DNA of 64,000 nucleotides, taken from assembly GCF_000708205.1 (NCBI RefSeq), contig NW_014575560.1:746501-810500 (forward strand), read 5' to 3'. This DNA comes from Mixia osmundae IAM 14324. Lineage: Eukaryota; Basidiomycota; Mixiomycetes; Mixiales; Mixiaceae. The translations under genes were made by a program, and so were the position numbers. The notes under the pieces were generated by a model. That model was not told the DNA's origin. It worked only from the letters and a program-made list of their open reading frames with translations, and ran no database searches. Positions 33,593 to 45,500 of the stretch are shown here, in pieces (within the stretch, counting starts at the first letter, position 1; every line of letters starts with the position of its first letter).

Positions 33593-35258
33593 TCAAGCAG
33601 GGCTCTGTGCATTAGTGAGCCTGACTTGCGCTTGCTCTATCGCTCTCCTGATGTCTATAGCGGCCTGCTCGTCCAGGCCAAAAGTTGAGCATATCTTGGG
33701 TATATCCTCCTTTGTGAGCAGCAGAGACGGTGCATCTGCAGGGCTACTTGATGCGTCCGTACTTCGCCGAGCTGTACCGGTTTCTGTTGCGCTGGTGCTC
33801 GTGCTGGACGATGCTGACACGCTGGATGTATCATTGGCAAAGCTCGAAGCGTCAGAGCCTGTCAGAGCAGCATCACTCTCCCCCTCCTTTCGGTTCGATC
33901 GCTCGTCACTGCTAGTGATCTTTGATTCTACCGCAGTTGAGCTGTTATTGGCAAAGCTCGACGCATCTGAGCCTGTCGCGGCTGCGTCGCTCTTTTGTTC
34001 GCTCGAGCTCGCCTGTGTCGGAACGGCTGCCGTGGCAGTCGCATGCGTCTTGCTCGTCGTCTCGTGTTCCGCCGCATTCGATGCGGCATTTGCAAAGCTG
34101 GAGGCATCCGAGCCCGTCCGCGCAGCATCGCTTGCTTGCTCCCCCTTCACACTGCTTGTATTGTCCTCATTGACGTTGGAAGTGTTGTTCGCAAAGCTGG
34201 ATGCATCCGAGCCGGTCTTGGCGGCATCGCTCTCGACTTGTTCCGAGCCTATACGAGCGTCAATATGCGCTGCATAGATCTGATTTAGCCGTGCGCTGTT
34301 CGTCGCTTTGACATTGTCATGCTCGAATAGATCGCGCAGATACATTGTTGCTTTGTATGCTGCTCACTGTCCTGTATCAGGCTTGCTTCCGAGCATGCGA
34401 TCAGCTTACCTCTCCAGTGGCTCCACCCTCGCCATAGCATGTAAAATAGCGGGAAATTGGGCACGACTGGGATCAGTGCAAACGGCCAGGTGATTGGCGA
34501 GCCCACTGCTTCGCCTCAGCAAGCGCTACGTCTCTGTAGTTGGGCACGTACAGAGAAATCTGTACATTCGCGTCTTATGGTGAGGCTCGCGGTCGGCGAG
34601 TTGCTTTTGCAATGCGTCCAGCAGTTCCGAGCCGCTGAGCACCGAGTCCGGGTATATTATTGCTACCTGCACACGCCTGTCAGGCGCTGTGTGTCTGCAG
34701 GAGAGCCAGGCTTGCATGTTGAGGCTGCTCTTGGCCTGCTCTTTTTATTGGCTTTGGCGCTACTTCAGGATCGATCTGCTTGAGCGCCCATTCCTCATAT
34801 TCTATCTTGTCCATCAGCTTCTCTCCCGTGTTCTGCGCTTGGCCGGAATGAGGGCACGTATGATCACGATGCAAGGCAGGACTTGCAAACACTGTCCGCT
34901 TCCAGCCATCGGGCGGTCCCTTGCCAAGCTTACTCCACAGCTCCCCTCCCTTGTTCGTCGCTCGAGTGATCAAGCTGGCTTTGGGTGCATCTGTCTCGGC
35001 TGGAGGCGGGACGGCTGTGCTGCCGCCGCCAGACGAAGAGGCTAATTGGTCTGCGGTCGATGGCGTTTCACTTTGCCGAAGCTGAGCTTGGTAATATGTC
35101 AATGCCGGCTTGCGACACAGAGGCAGAGCTATGAGCCGCAGACTTGAGCCTGCTAGCCTCACGACAGTCCTCTGCATCGCCCTGAATGCGACGGTCGCCG
35201 CTTTGATGGATCGATGACGTGACGCGGCAGGGAACATGCGCACACGCGTCAAGCTCAT
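33593..35258 (-). CDS. Mitochondrial K+/H+ exchange-related protein with repeat tail
   Basis: Member of the fungal family related to mitochondrial K+/H+ exchange (yeast Ydl183c type). Exons 35258-34887, 34832-34716, 34666-34552, 34505-34410 and 34350-33593 give 485 residues. Family part: LRLIALPLCRKPALTYY, KLMDKIEYEEWALKQIDP, VAIIYPDSVLSG, then GSPITWPFALIPVVPNFPLF and WRGWSHWRATMYL, a membrane-associated segment. The N-terminus is basic and could be a presequence. The last 250 residues are extra: four tandem copies of SDAAxTGSDASSFAN in a Ser/Thr/Glu-rich background, then a folded-looking end (ICSTFGLDEQAAIDIRRAIE). Introns 1 (GCAAGT, 34886) and 2 (GCAAGC, 34715) are GC-AG. Confidence 0.87.
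33834..34240 (-). repeat. Four dispersed copies of a 15-residue coding repeat
   Basis: Within the last exon of the K+/H+ exchange-related gene, the DNA coding SDAAxTGSDASSFAN occurs four times (near 33834, 33951, 34090 and 34192), spaced by 25-35 residues of low-complexity sequence. Confidence 0.9.
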
Positions 35259-35427
35259 CACGGCAGGCAGCCTACGTCGCTACACCTTTTTGATGCAATA
35301 GACTTTCGTACACATTGTACATACAGAACCAATCGCGCACTGCGACTTGGCATGCTCTTACTTCTTCAGTGGTGGTTCGCGTCTTACTCATCGATTCTTG
35401 CGATTCGGTGTCCGTGTCCAAGTTCGT

Positions 35428-38256
35428 TTACTGGGCGCCGACTCGCCGCAAATTGGGCGCTCCAGCTTGTGCGAGCGTCTTCTGCTGCACGTTCGGCGAG
35501 CCAGCAGGTAGTGTGAAAGGCGTGCCGTTGGCCGCGATGCGCGGCGATCCGGCTTGTCCGTTGCCGTTATACTGGCCATTCTGCGATGGTGGACGCTGTA
35601 CGGCTAAGCCATTGGCGAGACCATGTGTTGCAGGCGATGTAGCCGTCGGTGGAGCACCCGAGTATGGCGGTGCAGACAGCCTAGATGTCGCCGGCAGACC
35701 GTTTGCGCCTACTGTTGGCGACGCAATGACTTGCTGTGCTTGCCCGTTGGCAGGTATCCTCTGAGCGTATTGCAGGCCATTTTGCAACGCTGCGAATTGC
35801 TGCGCCTGTGCTGCCGTCGGCACTTGAGAGCCAATGATGCCGTTCATGTTCTGCCATTGTTGCAAGCCCGCCAGCCCCGAGGCTGGGCCTGGAACGTTTG
35901 CAGCGACAGGTAAGGGCGAACCGTTCGGCGCTCTCCGCTGATTGGCGAGCGCCTGCTGCTGAGCTTGCGCTTGTGCGTTTGCATTTGCACGGTTCCGAAG
36001 CTGCGCTTGGCTCGCCGCGGCGTGATTGGCAGCTGCAGCCATCATCTGGCTGACGACTGCGGACTGATTTGGCGTCGCTAGCAATTGCTGTTGCTGTTGA
36101 GCGGTCGTCAGCGATGCACCAGCAGGCGGATGCGTCATCGCTCGTATTGGCAATCTTCCGACGACTTGCAGAGGGCCGAGCTTCTCAGGCTCGCGCAAGA
36201 GCCAGTTCTCTGCGTGCTCGAGGTATATCGGGTTGGGCTGCAAAGACTCTGCATCGCCGGGTCGTAATAAGCCTAGGCGTGCGTGTGAATACTGTAGCTC
36301 ATAGTCATCGATGATCATCGGATCGTCCGCAAAGGGCAAATCGTTGCCAACGTCGGAATCGTAACGCCACTTCTCTGCCAGCCGTGCTATCGCGTCCTTG
36401 TCCATCTCGTCGTCAGAAGCCAAGGGGAAGGGCCGAGAGCGATTCGCACGGCGTTCTGACATGGCCAACCGATCCACAAGTATCCTACCACCTCGACCGA
36501 CTCGTCGCCTGAAGCTCTGTCGGACGTTGTTGATGACGGGCTGGAAATGATGTGCAAAGGCGCGCACTTGACCTGGCGCTTGCCCTTCCGGACCGCTAGG
36601 GAGCATGACGCTCTCTGCAGCTCGCCAATGCTTCGCTGGCGTATTAAGCGGGCGAGGCACAAAGGCACCGTCCGTCCAGTCTTCCCATGCGGCATCGGCC
36701 TCGCGCTTTCGTTGCAGATCGCGCTCGATGCGCTGTGCCATCGCGGCCGCGCGTTCCTTGTAGACTGACATGGGCTCCGCGAGCGCAGCTGTCGGTGCAG
36801 GGTTGGCGTCTGCCCGGGGTAACCGCAGAGGTACTCGCAACGACCTGAAAGACACTATCAGCGTTCTGCTCAGCATGAGATCGGTGTGAGCGCACCCTTG
36901 GGCTCCGGCAGCGAGCGCAGCTTCTTTGCGACGCTTGTCCCGCTTACTGATGAGGATGTCTTCATCGCCCTCGTATTCGCCAGTCCGCCGTTTGAGCTCT
37001 CGCATGGTACATCGAATCTCGAAGACCTTTGATTCTGCTTCGAGGGAATCCTTCTTGATCCGTTCTCGCTCGAGTACACGAAGCACAAGCTCTCGTGCAG
37101 CAGTAAGATCGGTTCGCAGCCTGACAAGACGCTCGACATAATGCGTCTCTGCTCGGCGAGTCTTGCGGGGCAGCTTGATCTCTCGCCGCCGGAAGCAGAC
37201 ATATGGGTTTTCCTCGTCGGTCTCGTCGAACTGTAACGGTTATCGGCGTCAGCCTATAGCTTGGGAGATGCAGTAGGGCTCACATCGAGAGACGGGATGA
37301 TCATCTTGCCATCTCGCTTTGTCCGTCTATCCCTCCAATGTGGGTAGATTGACCTCGCGAAGGGCTTCACTAATGCTAATCGCGGATAGAGAGGCGAGAC
37401 CACAAATGTCGCCTCTAGATCCGCTCGGGTGGGTATCCGAGAAAGGTCCTGCATGAGAATGTGAGTAGTCCGCAACTCTTGCTTTGGTTTACGAACAGTG
37501 CGAAGCATTGGCTCTTTCTCCTCTGTGATGCGTTCGAATTGGTCCATGACAAGTTCGAAATCATCTTCGCTGATGGGTGCGTCCAGTGGTGCGTCAACGT
37601 CACGGTCCTTGCCCTTTGCTTTCGAAGCTGATCGATTGCCTCGGCCAAGAGCTTCAGGCTCCGGTGGGACCGAAGCATTGCCTTCGATCGTGGCGTTGTA
37701 CTCGACCAGCCAGTCCTCATCCTCTTCGTCCATGCAATAGCCAATGCCAATGCAGTCTTCGACCGTCTCTGAGCTCCTGATATATGTACTCGGCAAGGTG
37801 AACGAGTTGGGCAGATAGACCTTATCATATTCGATCTGACTGATCGAGCCTGTCGCGTCTGGCGTTGGGATATGCGCGGTCAACGCGGCCTTGCCGGGAC
37901 TGCCCGGCGCTCCTGCTGTCGCTCGAGAGGAGCGATTGAAAGAGGCGAGATTGGCATTGATCACTTGTTGAAGATGATGTTCTGACTCCTCCTCTTTGTC
38001 GACGCCTGTCTCGACATGGCCTGGACCCTTCTCACCACCTAACAGCTTTTCGACCTCGGTCGGATGGTTCCGACCTGGCTCTTCCGACAGCGAAGGGTCA
38101 TTGCTGATCTCATCAAGCGGGACATCAAGCGAGCCAGTCAAGATGGCAAGCTTTTGCTTGTAATTGATCTTCTTGTTACGGAAGCGGGTCGACTGAATTG
38201 CAGGCAAATCAGTGTGTGGAGGACAAGGAAGGCACTGAGCGCACCTTTACGGGCAT
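35428..38256 (-). CDS. EPL1: Enhancer of polycomb-like protein EPL1
   Basis: Scaffold of the NuA4/Piccolo histone acetyltransferase. Exons 38256-38245 (12 nt: MPVK), 38192-37284 and 37230-35428. The EPcA region is clear: TRFRNKKINYKQKLAI, HIPTPDATGSISQIEYDKVY, SETVEDCIGIGYCMDEEDED, then PYVCFRRREIKLPRKTRR and AARELVLRVLERERIKKD. The C-terminal 300 residues are Gln/Asn/Ala/Pro-rich. A 51-nt segment in exon 3 (about 36894-36844) has GTGCGC...CAG ends and a branch-like CTGAT but leaves the frame open, so it may be an intron, giving about 890 residues when removed. A start at 38207 is a TTG and is rejected in favour of the MPVK exon. Confidence 0.92.
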
Positions 38257-38862
38257 GGCTGCAGGTACATCGGTACGCCTTAAGGGCCGGCTAGGAAATC
38301 ACTCCATGCCGACCGCAAGACGCGTCGATAAGTTGCCGAGAGATAGGGCAAGGTTATGCAGAGGTAAGGAGGCAAGACTGGGCTGACGAGGCTGAATTGA
38401 ATCGCTCGTCAAGACCGCCGATAACAGCTGCTGACCAAGGGGCGGGGCGTCAGATGAATCCTATCAATCAAATAGCCAGCCTGAGCCTTGGGAGACGGAC
38501 CGACCGGTAGACCTCCAGCTAGCCCTGTGATGTGATCGGACGAGTCCTGCGGATCGATTGGGACTGAAAAGGAAGCATTCTAATCAGTACAAGTCGCTCT
38601 GGGAGAGGCAGATGAGGGGCCGAATAAAGGGGGAGGTCCATTGAAGTCATTTGTTGACCAAATCGCTCGCTTTAAACGGCGGATCCGATAGATATGCTCA
38701 CCTAGATCGCTATGAGAGCAAGTCCGGAGGCGCGACTGACTGCGAGTACGCCTCTTTGGCACGTCTCTGTCTTTTTTCCTGGGCTGACTACGCTTCCCGT
38801 TCCCCTCGGTTTTGCCCGATCGCGCGTTCTGTTGTCGTGGCGTTTCCCAGCAAAGTGCGGAC
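38257..38862. other. Divergent intergenic region, EPL1 / reductase
   Basis: About 0.6 kb between divergent starts. I saw no gene, RNA or repeat in it beyond short open frames. Confidence 0.5.
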
Positions 38863-39777
38863 ATGCGGGTGTCGCTCTCGGGGGCCAGCGGCTTGCTGGG
38901 CCGAGCAGTCTATGCGCACTATGTCGAGCAAGGCGCAAAGATCACAGGGCTGGCCTACACTCGAGCAAAGGCTGGCTTGGTCAGGCTTGACCTGACCGAC
39001 TATGCCGCAGTGCTGGCCCACATAGAAGCCGAGAAACCAGATCTCTTCATTCACTGTGCAGCCGAGCGACGACCTGACATAGCCGAGAAAGACCCAGACG
39101 CAGCACGTAAGCTGAATGTCGAGGTCACACATCAGCTAGCATCAATCTGTGCAAAGCTCAACGTTGCTCTCATCTATATCTCTACCGACTATGTCTTTGA
39201 TGGCAACGCTCCCTCGGGTGGATACGAACCATCAGCGCAGCCTCATCCACTCAATTTCTACGGAGAGACCAAACTGGCCGGTGAGAGAGCAGTGCAAGCA
39301 GCCGGTTGCCGCGCAGTCATTGTCCGGGTACCCTTGCTTTACGGGGACGTCGAATACCCGGGAGAATCGGCTGTCGATGCAGTCTTGCAATCTGTGAAGC
39401 GCTCAACAAAGGAGAAGCCTGCACGCATGGACGATTGGGCGGAGCGCTATCCTACATCGATCGACGAAGTCGCCCAGAAGCTATACGCGATATCCCAGCT
39501 ACTCGTTCAGGACACAGCAGCAACCTGCTCGATACTTCACGTCCAATGCAGTGAAGCGCCTCAGACAAAGTACCAGATGGCTCGACTGTTTGCCAAGCTG
39601 CTGGGATACTCTGACGAGAATCTCATCTCTGAAGCCTCTGGACCTCAGCCTGGCGATACGCCGAGACCACGAGATTGCTGCTTGAGCCTCGAGTGCTTGC
39701 GTCGCTATGGCATTGATCCGTCCGTGGGCACCGTCTCGTTCGAGCAGTACTGGCAAGCGCAAGATTGGTCAAGTTGA
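38863..39777 (+). CDS. RmlD-type NAD(P)-binding reductase, MAT2B-like
   Basis: Single-exon 304-residue short-chain dehydrogenase/reductase. The N-terminal loop is LSGASGLLGRAVY (GxxGxxG-type). The YxxxK pair is in NFYGETKLAGERAV, preceded by the Ser-Thr of IYISTDYVFDGNAP, the pattern of dTDP-4-dehydrorhamnose reductases and of MAT2B, the regulatory subunit of methionine adenosyltransferase. The ending GIDPSVGTVSFEQYWQ is typical of fungal MAT2B-like proteins. Whether it has a catalytic or a regulatory role cannot be told. A longer frame starts at a TTG (38812), so the ATG at 38863 is chosen. Confidence 0.87.
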   Translation: MRVSLSGASGLLGRAVYAHYVEQGAKITGLAYTRAKAGLVRLDLTDYAAVLAHIEAEKPDLFIHCAAERRPDIAEKDPDAARKLNVEVTHQLASICAKLNVALIYISTDYVFDGNAPSGGYEPSAQPHPLNFYGETKLAGERAVQAAGCRAVIVRVPLLYGDVEYPGESAVDAVLQSVKRSTKEKPARMDDWAERYPTSIDEVAQKLYAISQLLVQDTAATCSILHVQCSEAPQTKYQMARLFAKLLGYSDENLISEASGPQPGDTPRPRDCCLSLECLRRYGIDPSVGTVSFEQYWQAQDWSS

Positions 39778-39900
39778 TCGGCAGGCGTGGGCCATCAACG
39801 TGCATCACAGCGCTACACTTCGAGGACACAGCTCACTGTGGCGCTACTGAGTCAAGCAGCTTGTACCAAGAAGGACAACACGCTAGTAGACACAGGAAGC

Positions 39901-41077
39901 CTAGTCGTTGCCGAGCAAAGCTGGCTCAAACTTCTCCCAGAAGAAGCCCTTGGCCTTTGCTTGCTTGACGAGGAAGCTCGGCATGTTCCAACCGAATGCA
40001 TGACCAACGCCGCCGTTGGGTCCAATCGGCACGAGCATCATATTCATCGGACCCTTGTAGGGCTTCGGCGCTTTGCCGCCCCCGAAATCGTGTTTGATCG
40101 TACCGATCAAGACGGGCGCGGTAGACATGAGAGCGACCAGACCGGCGTCCCTGGTAGCATCGCCGATTGCATAAACTCGTTCGCCCAGAGCGGGAACGCG
40201 AAAGAAGTCATCGACGATAATCGCCTTCTTCGCATTGAGAGCCTTGGCCGGGATGAAGGATGTATTGGGTAAGCGACCGGTAGCGTCGATGACATAGTCA
40301 AACGAGCGAGACGAGCCGTCATCAAAGTGCACCGTGTAACCCTGGTCCGACTTTGTGAACTCTTTGATCCGGACGGTGTGAACGACCTCGACGCCGAGTC
40401 GCTGGAGCTGTTGAGCAGCTTTGGATCCAAATTTAGCGGGAATCGAAGGCAGCAGGCGCTCGGCGCCCGAGTAAATTGCGACTTTCTTGTCGGGATAACG
40501 GACGCCGATCTCGCCTGCTGTTTCTGTACCGGTTGCGCCGCCGCCAGCAATCAGGACACTGTTTGCTTTGGGAATCGCCTGCCATGCGTCTTCATACGCC
40601 TTTCGAAGCGACTTTGAGCCGTCATGATAGCTGAACAAAGGTGATTTGGATAGAACGCCTGCACGTTTTACACGTCAGTGCTTACCAGAACGGAGGCGAG
40701 GTTGTCTCACCAGGAGACAAGATGAGCGCGTAATACGCGACATCTTGCTCGCCAGTCTGCGTCTTGACATGCACTGACCGTGCGTTGTCATCGATGGAGG
40801 TGACTGTACCATAGGTAATTGTGTAGTGTTCAGGCTTGTACTGTTTGAAGCCCTTCTCGAGTGGAAGGAACGAGTCGTCTATGGTATGACCGCCTGCCGG
40901 CAGTATACCTCTTGGCGTGCCTATTGAGTGCCAGAACTCAGTCGAGGCAGAGATGATATGTACGTGCCATTGATCGGGCTGTTTGACCGCGAATGATCTG
41001 ATGGACTCGTGAGCGAGCTTGAGTGCGCCATAACTGCCGCCAACGACGACAATCTGCTTTGCTTCAGCGCTGACCAT
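39901..41077 (-). CDS. AIFM2/FSP1-like FAD-dependent oxidoreductase
   Basis: NAD(P)H:quinone-type flavoprotein of the AIFM2/AMID (FSP1) group. Exons 41077-40686 and 40630-39901 give 373 residues. The FAD-binding motif is IVVVGGSYGALKLAHE; the NAD(P)-binding motif VLIAGGGATGTETAGEIG; the second FAD motif VYAIGDATRDAG. There is no obvious mitochondrial presequence and no N-myristoylation signal (MVSAEAK), so location is unclear. The 55-nt intron uses the acceptor at 40631; a nearer AG inside it would put a stop into the frame. The C-terminus FVKQ...FFWEKFEP is typical of fungal members. Confidence 0.9.
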
Positions 41078-41280
41078 GTCGTTCGTGTGTGCTGATGGAA
41101 GCGCTCTGCTGCCTCTCCTATCAGCTTCTTATGCTCTGATCACCCCACGCAAGGCGATCGAGAGTGGATGTTTGCTGACCAGCAAGGCGGCAAGCCGCTG
41201 ACTGAGCGCGTGTGGGCGGTCATGTAAGCCTGCTGACACATCACAGCCCTCCGACGTACGACAGCTGTCTGGGCCCGACT

Positions 41281-42558
41281 ATGACGGAGCCGACAGCGAG
41301 CACGTCAAAGATCGACGAGCCGGCTGATGCGCCTGCAGTCGTGTTGACAAAATCCGCTCAGAAGCGATTAGCTCGTCAAGCCAAGTTTGCAGAGCAGAGG
41401 GAAGCTCGCAAGGAGTACAAGAAAGATGCAAAGAAGCGCAAGAAGGACGCTGCTCGAAGGGAGCGGGAGGCAGACCCAGATGCGTACGCAGCTGCAAAGC
41501 GGAAACCCCCTGCCGAGCCTAAGGAACCTCAAGAACTGTTTGATTGCGGCTTGATCATCGACTGCTCCTTCGATGACAAGATGCTTGACAAGGTCGGCCA
41601 TCAGCTGTGATCATTGGCCATCCATGCTCATCTGATGAGCTTCGTAAGGAAATTTTGAGCATGGAGAGGCAATTGTCACATAGCTATTCAGCAAATCGCA
41701 ATACGACCCGGCCCATGCACCTTGTCCTCACCACACTCAAAGGCAGACTGCTCGACAGGCTAGAGAGCCTCAATGATGGCGCATACAAACGATGGAAGGG
41801 TGTCTATTCGACCCATGAATCCCTCGAGTCTGTGTGGTCAGACTCACTTGACGCGCCAGATCAGCCACAGACAGCGATCGAGCCTGAAGACCGTGTAACG
41901 GCCGACCAGACAACGACAGAGGATGTCTTTGAATCAGAAGCAGGCCTATCTCGTTCTGCTAAGCGCTTGAAGCTGTCAAAACCATACCGGTGTCCCAAAG
42001 ACAGGGTCGTCTATCTCACGGCAGACTCGGAGAACGTCGTCACGGCGCTCGAAGAAGGGACTGCTTACATCATAGGCGGCATAGTCGATCGCAATCGATA
42101 CAAGGTACTCATGAACTCACCTTGAGGCAATGTCACTGAGGTGTAAGCAGAACTTGTGCTTAGATGTTGCGAACGAGCTCGGAATCAAACATGCCCGGCT
42201 GCCAATAGGCGAATACATCGACATGCAGACGCGCAAAGTGCTCACCGTCAACCAAGTCGTAGACATAATGCTCAAATGGGTCCTAGCAAGTCCGGATTAT
42301 CCGCAGGATCAGCTTGGTCTTATATTGTCATCGCAGTTGCACGATTGGAAAGAAGCTTTCGAAGCTGTCATACCTACGCGCAAATTCCTGGCTCCAGAGG
42401 AGACAAAGCGCGCCAAGAAACGACGTCGGCTCAATCCCGGGCAAGAAGCTACAGGTCTCAACACGACCGATCCGAGTACTCCCCTCGATATCTCAGACGG
42501 AGAGGAGGACGCGCTTGATGATCGAGCTAGCCAGCCGGTTAGCGAACAGGAGAGCTAG
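41281..42558 (+). CDS. TRM10: tRNA (guanine(9)-N1)-methyltransferase TRM10
   Basis: SPOUT-class enzyme methylating G9 of tRNAs. Exons 41281-41592, 41640-42104 and 42151-42558 give 394 residues. A Lys/Arg-rich N-terminal helix (RLARQAKFAEQREARKEYKK) precedes the domain. Family motifs: CGLIIDCSFDDKM, HSYSANRNTTRPMHLVLT, VVYLTADSENVVTALEE, YIIGGIVDRNRYK and NVVDIMLKW-type end (VNQVVDIMLKWV). The middle of the domain holds an insertion of about 50 acidic residues, found variably in fungi. The stop is only 23 bp from that of the convergent START-like gene. Confidence 0.94.
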
Positions 42559-42581
42559 ATGTATTGACAACAACAAAGTTC

Positions 42582-45500
42582 TCAAGTTGGGTGTCGTGCG
42601 ATTGATATCATGAAGTCATAATGTAAGCCTGGAATTTTGAGCTCGAGCAGACGTTTTGCGATCCGCCAGCCTTGGCCTTTGGCTTCGAGCGCTCGTATGA
42701 CAGCATCGTCGAGGCTACTGCTGTGCGAAACAAAGATGAAATCGGCAGGTGACAGCATAGAACGCATGAGGGATCCCAACAAAAATGAAGTGACCGCAAC
42801 CAAGATGAGCATCGTCAGCGAGACAGCTGCCTTTGTCTGCATAGACGCGTCGAATGAGGCAACCGCCGTTGTCATCTTAGCCAGCGGAAAGCCCCCTAGC
42901 ACGCCCGTCGTGGCCGAAATATCATCTTGATTCGCTGCAGATGTTCTGGCCAGAGTGTCGATGGGGCGCTTGCCTTCACTCGGATCAATTTGTCCATCAA
43001 TCGGAGTGGCGAGGCCCGACTGCGCCCGACTATGCTTTTCCTGGCTCGCTGATCTGCTGGCTGTACCCTTTGCGGCAGAAGTATCCTCAGACCGAGCAGC
43101 TAAAGGCTGTATGAGGCCAGCCGGCAATGCGACGGTGGAGGTAGCATCGCCAGTACGTATGGGCACTCTGCGGCCCCGTTAGATCAATCTCAATATAATA
43201 CAAGTGCACACGACATACCTGCTGAGGCGTGCAGAGCTCGAGAGCCAATTTTGCTCTTCGCGTATGTCGAGCAAGCGCCGACTTGCTTGCTCGCTGATGA
43301 TACCGAGTGTTGTGCCGTCATAACTCGCAGTCATTGCCGTATCAGCAGCGCCTCCCTCCGTGGGTGCGATATTCAAAGTCAGAGTAATGCCTTCGGAGAG
43401 CAGCCGTCGGTACCAGTGAGGCCGAGCAGCCGGTTCGTCTTCCATGAGCGGATCGCGTACAGGATGCTCTATTGCACCCGTCGGCAGCATGATTCGAATG
43501 AGGTGGTCACGATACCGATGCGGCGCGCCGACTGATGCTGCGACAACTGTAGAAAGTGGTAGTTCATGAATTCGCAGCTGGACAGGTAGCGCGGACGTGG
43601 CATAATTATGGTCTGTGCCGCCAAGCAAAATCTGGCCATCGCCAAAATGTGCATGATGCTGGATGTTATAGCCGGCTGGGTAGCGCCGCGAGTCGACGAT
43701 GATCTCGCCAACGACTAGATCGTCCACGGGCGAGTTGAGTCCGTCCGATTCTGTCTTCGGCCGCGCCGCGATACTTTGAGGGTTCGGCGCAGTTTTGAGA
43801 GCAGGAATGCTGGGTCTACTACGCAGCTCGGCCGATGAAGCTGGCTTGCGTAGCGTATGGCCCTTTGAGATGGCAGAAATTGATGACAACGTGTAATTCG
43901 AGCTGCTCTTTGGGAGGCCGACCGCGCTGGCTCGTTCTTGCTCCGGTGGCACAGATCCCAGAGTCATGCTGTGTTTTGGGATAACGAGAGACACTGCATA
44001 AAATCCGCTGACAGAGTCGGCGTCTTCATTCGCCGCTACACTTTTAGCCGGGTCTGTTGTCATGACCCACTTGCACTCATCACTGACCCCACTGCTAAGG
44101 GGTCCTTCGATTTGTAAGGATGTGCCAGGCTGATACAGACGCGGTGCTGCACCACGCGTCTTGACCGAGCGCTCGACAGCATCAATGACGCGGGCCAAAT
44201 TTGCGTTCAGCATCGAGTTGAACGCAGCTGGCACTGATCCAGAGTAATCGACTGCCGAGAAGTAAGAGCAGCGCGTCGAGGGGATAGCATAGTCGTTTGA
44301 CGTATAAGGATCAAGCGTCTCGAGGATCCAACCATCGAGCAAAGTCTGCCCATTCGGCAGGCGTTGCGGATTGAGTTCATCTGTTTGCCCTGCGCTTGGC
44401 TGAAACGAAGCTGTCGCACACAGGTAGACAGTTGAAGTGCTGGAGCCAGCAGACGGCGCGGGAAGCTTGAAGTGAGCATTTACAGTGGCATGATAGAACG
44501 CTCGACCGCGGAAAGTGAGAAATGCAGACTTGGTAGTCATCAACGATGTCGTGCAGCCGTGGCCATGCGACGATAAAAGTTGCACGGACTCGACGCGATC
44601 ATCCCACGCGGCTCTATAGCCAGGCAGGGAGACGATGCTGCACATTTGCTCTGCCGTGACGCCTTGCACGATCTTGTCGGCGCGAAATACTGGCAGTGTG
44701 CTCGAGATGTGACTAAGGAGCTTCTTCCGGACGGCCGCCGGCTTCTCTGTCACAAGGGACCATCCCACGGGCTGCAAGGTCATATCCGCCATCTGCTCGG
44801 CGTGCAATGCTTGCAGCCATGCAAGCGCCTCAAGGGCGTAAGAAAGTGGCGGCTTGCGCGGGGCGTCAGACATTGATGCCCTCTCGCTACTGTCAAGCGT
44901 TTCAAGCGGATTGTTCGTGCTACCAAGTGCTGGCGTACCTAGCGCAGAGAGCGTCGGGGTGCCTCTCCACGCGCTAGGCGTAATCGCTGGGTACTGATCC
45001 AATGGGATCGGACTTGCCTTGACGCGCTTGCGCGTGGCTAGCAATTTGACCTCGTCGTCTGGCATATCCTCGATATCGACATGCGCCTTGCAGCCATTGA
45101 CGACGACCGAGCCCTTCTCACGTCCGAGTGCCCCTTTGCGAACGACAACCAGCACGCGATCAGACATGACTGCGCTGTTCTCGTGCTCGATTGTAATCCA
45201 GCAGCCGGCACCTGAGGACAGGCGATGCCGACTCAGACAAGACACCTTGGATGGAGGTGGATCGATAACGATGTCAAGGCTACTTGCCCAAGTATGTGTG
45301 TCGCATCGAAGCTCGCATTCGATAGACCCAGGCGCTGCCGATATGATCGAATCTGCATCCGTGGTCGTCGTCTCTTCTGACAATGCAAGTGTTCGCGTGT
45401 CTGGTGCTGACGACCGGGGTGCAGCCACATACTCGAGCTTGAGCAAAGATCGCTCGTGCTCATACGCCGTTGACAGTAGCTTGCCGCCAAGCAGTCTGGT

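Noticed and set aside
41607-42125. TRM10 exon 2 as a separate gene
   Set aside because: Its frame joins the flanking exons in phase and supplies the middle of the SPOUT domain.
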